Below, piece by piece: positions 63,106 through 64,000 of a stretch of DNA of 64,000 nucleotides. Source of the stretch: Parasutterella secunda (GTDB taxonomy: Bacteria; Pseudomonadota; Gammaproteobacteria; Burkholderiales; Burkholderiaceae_F). A model generated the notes under the pieces. The model was not told the origin of the DNA and searched no databases. It worked only from the letters and a program-made list of their open reading frames with translations. Where the stretch lies: the NCBI RefSeq assembly GCF_016901835.1, contig NZ_JACJKX010000013.1:1-64000 (forward strand). The letters are read 5' to 3'. A program made the position numbers and the translations under genes. Positions within the stretch are counted from its first letter, which is position 1, and each line of letters starts with the position of its first letter.

Positions 63106-63855
63106 ATGAAAGTATTGGTTGCTGTAAAGCGGGTTGTTGATTACAACGTAAAGGTTCGTCTGAATGAAGCCGGTGAACCGGATACCGCCTCAGTGAAAAT
63201 GTCGATTAATCCTTTTGATGAAATCGCTACCGAATGTGCGGTGCAATTAAAAGAAAAAGGCATCGCCTCTGAAGTGGTCGCTGTGACAATCGGAGCTCAA
63301 AAAAGCCTGGATACACTGCGTGTAGCGATGGCAATGGGAGCCGATAGAGGTATTCATGTTGTCAGTGAGGCATTGATTCAGCCTTTGCAGGTGGCAAAAA
63401 TTTTGCAAAAGATTGTCGAAAAAGAAAATCCTGATTTGGTGATCGTCGGTAAACAGGCAATTGACAACGATGCCAACCAAGTGGGGCAGATGTTGGCAAC
63501 CTATTGCAATATCCCTCAGGCAAGTTTTGCATCCAAATTGGAGATCACCGACAGCAGTGAAGCGCTTGTGACACGAGAAGTGGACGGAGGTGTGCAAACC
63601 GTTGCGGTGAAATTGCCGGCTGTCGTGACTGCTGACTTGCGATTGGCAGAACCGCGTTATGTCACTTTGCCTAACATGATGAAAGCGAAGAAAAAACCGG
63701 TGGAAACAATTGATGTGTCGAGCTTGGGAATTGACACGGCCCATCGACTCAAACCGGTGAGCTACAGTATGCCGAAGAAAGAAAAAAACGGTCAGATTTT
63801 AGGATCTGTTGCCGAACTGATTAATAAACTTCAAACCGAAGCCAAAGTACTCTAA
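63106..63855 (+). CDS. etfB: Electron transfer flavoprotein beta subunit
   Basis: 249 residues. MKVLVAVKRVVDYN, NPFDEIATECAVQLKEKG and the AMP-binding stretch GKQAIDNDANQVGQMLA define EtfB. With EtfA it carries electrons from acyl-CoA and other dehydrogenases to the quinone pool. ATG 63106 is preferred over the TTG at 63091. etfA follows after 11 bases. Confidence 0.97.
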   Translation: MKVLVAVKRVVDYNVKVRLNEAGEPDTASVKMSINPFDEIATECAVQLKEKGIASEVVAVTIGAQKSLDTLRVAMAMGADRGIHVVSEALIQPLQVAKILQKIVEKENPDLVIVGKQAIDNDANQVGQMLATYCNIPQASFASKLEITDSSEALVTREVDGGVQTVAVKLPAVVTADLRLAEPRYVTLPNMMKAKKKPVETIDVSSLGIDTAHRLKPVSYSMPKKEKNGQILGSVAELINKLQTEAKVL

Positions 63856-63866
63856 GGGAGAAAGTC

Positions 63867-64000
63867 ATGCGAGCTTTAGTAATTGGTGAAGTTAATGCCA
63901 GTGGTATGAAGCCGACGTCGGCTTCTTTAGTCAGTGCAGCTTTAAAGGCGGCCGGTTCGGTGGATCTTCTTCTTTTGGGACAGGCTCCGAAGGCTCAGGA
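63867..64000 (+). CDS. etfA: Electron transfer flavoprotein alpha subunit, 5' part (cut by window end)
   Basis: Only the first 44 or so codons are in the window (MRALVIGEVNASGMKPTSAS onward). The start has AAGGGAG upstream. Position right after etfB and the N-terminal beta strand fit EtfA. The FAD-binding domain lies beyond the window. Confidence 0.9.
   Translation, partial: MRALVIGEVNASGMKPTSASLVSAALKAAGSVDLLLLGQAPKAQ

Overview
The window reads as ordinary chromosome of a betaproteobacterium of the order Burkholderiales. Base composition looks close to or slightly below 50% GC by eye, which is low for the order and fits a gut-associated Sutterellaceae lineage (Parasutterella, Turicimonas or Sutterella type). 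This placement is inferred from gene order and protein character; no search was run. Familiar blocks are lpxK-trm112-kdsB-adk, xseA-sodB, ribF-ileS-lspA-coaBC-dut, purN-rsmB, rpmB-rpmG and the macromolecular synthesis block rpsU-yqeY-dnaG-rpoD with tsaD divergent. No rRNA operon, CRISPR array, prophage or intact insertion sequence was seen.

Layout. 1-222: a structured relic resembling the 3' end of an IS200/IS605 (TnpB-type) element. 223-9245: an AEC carrier and a long RluA-type pseudouridine synthase, formate-tetrahydrofolate ligase, a divergent amidohydrolase, an aldo/keto reductase, and two exported esterases facing a LysR regulator. 10292-10455: tRNA-Ala(GGC) and tRNA-Glu(UUC). 10476-15057: a LysR regulator, a PLP aminotransferase, an AbgA-like M20 hydrolase and an EamA exporter, probably an amino-acid module. 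15201-20900: tamA-tamB, a flavin reductase and a YqaA-like membrane protein. 21001-25492: surE-nlpD-rlmD-yihY, without the pcm and rpoS often found in this neighbourhood. 25563-30042: lipid A/KDO genes with adk, a Dsb-like oxidoreductase and a DUF2156 protein. 30144-44039: xseA, sodB, DUF192, csp, dut/coaBC/lspA/ileS/ribF, purN-rsmB, an MFS exporter and a second AEC carrier. 44224-47155: a complete siderophore-type ABC importer. 47252-51483: rpmG/rpmB, a LysR gene, a frameshifted yddG-like exporter and a MATE exporter. 51620-54181: ispH, ybaK, tsaD. 54385-61957: rpsU, yqeY, dnaG and two consecutive full-length sigma-70 genes. 62021-64000: dusA, etfB and the start of etfA.

Most of the window is housekeeping: envelope biogenesis, translation, replication priming and transcription. 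Accessory content is modest: amino-acid and peptide-derivative turnover, several small-molecule exporters, iron uptake and periplasmic esterases under LysR control. The most unusual points are (i) two divergent primary-type sigma factors side by side while rpoS is absent from its usual neighbourhood, (ii) the orphan omega-RNA-like element at the left edge, (iii) the broken yddG homologue, and (iv) several strong palindromes and orphan hairpins in intergenic regions that no gene explains.
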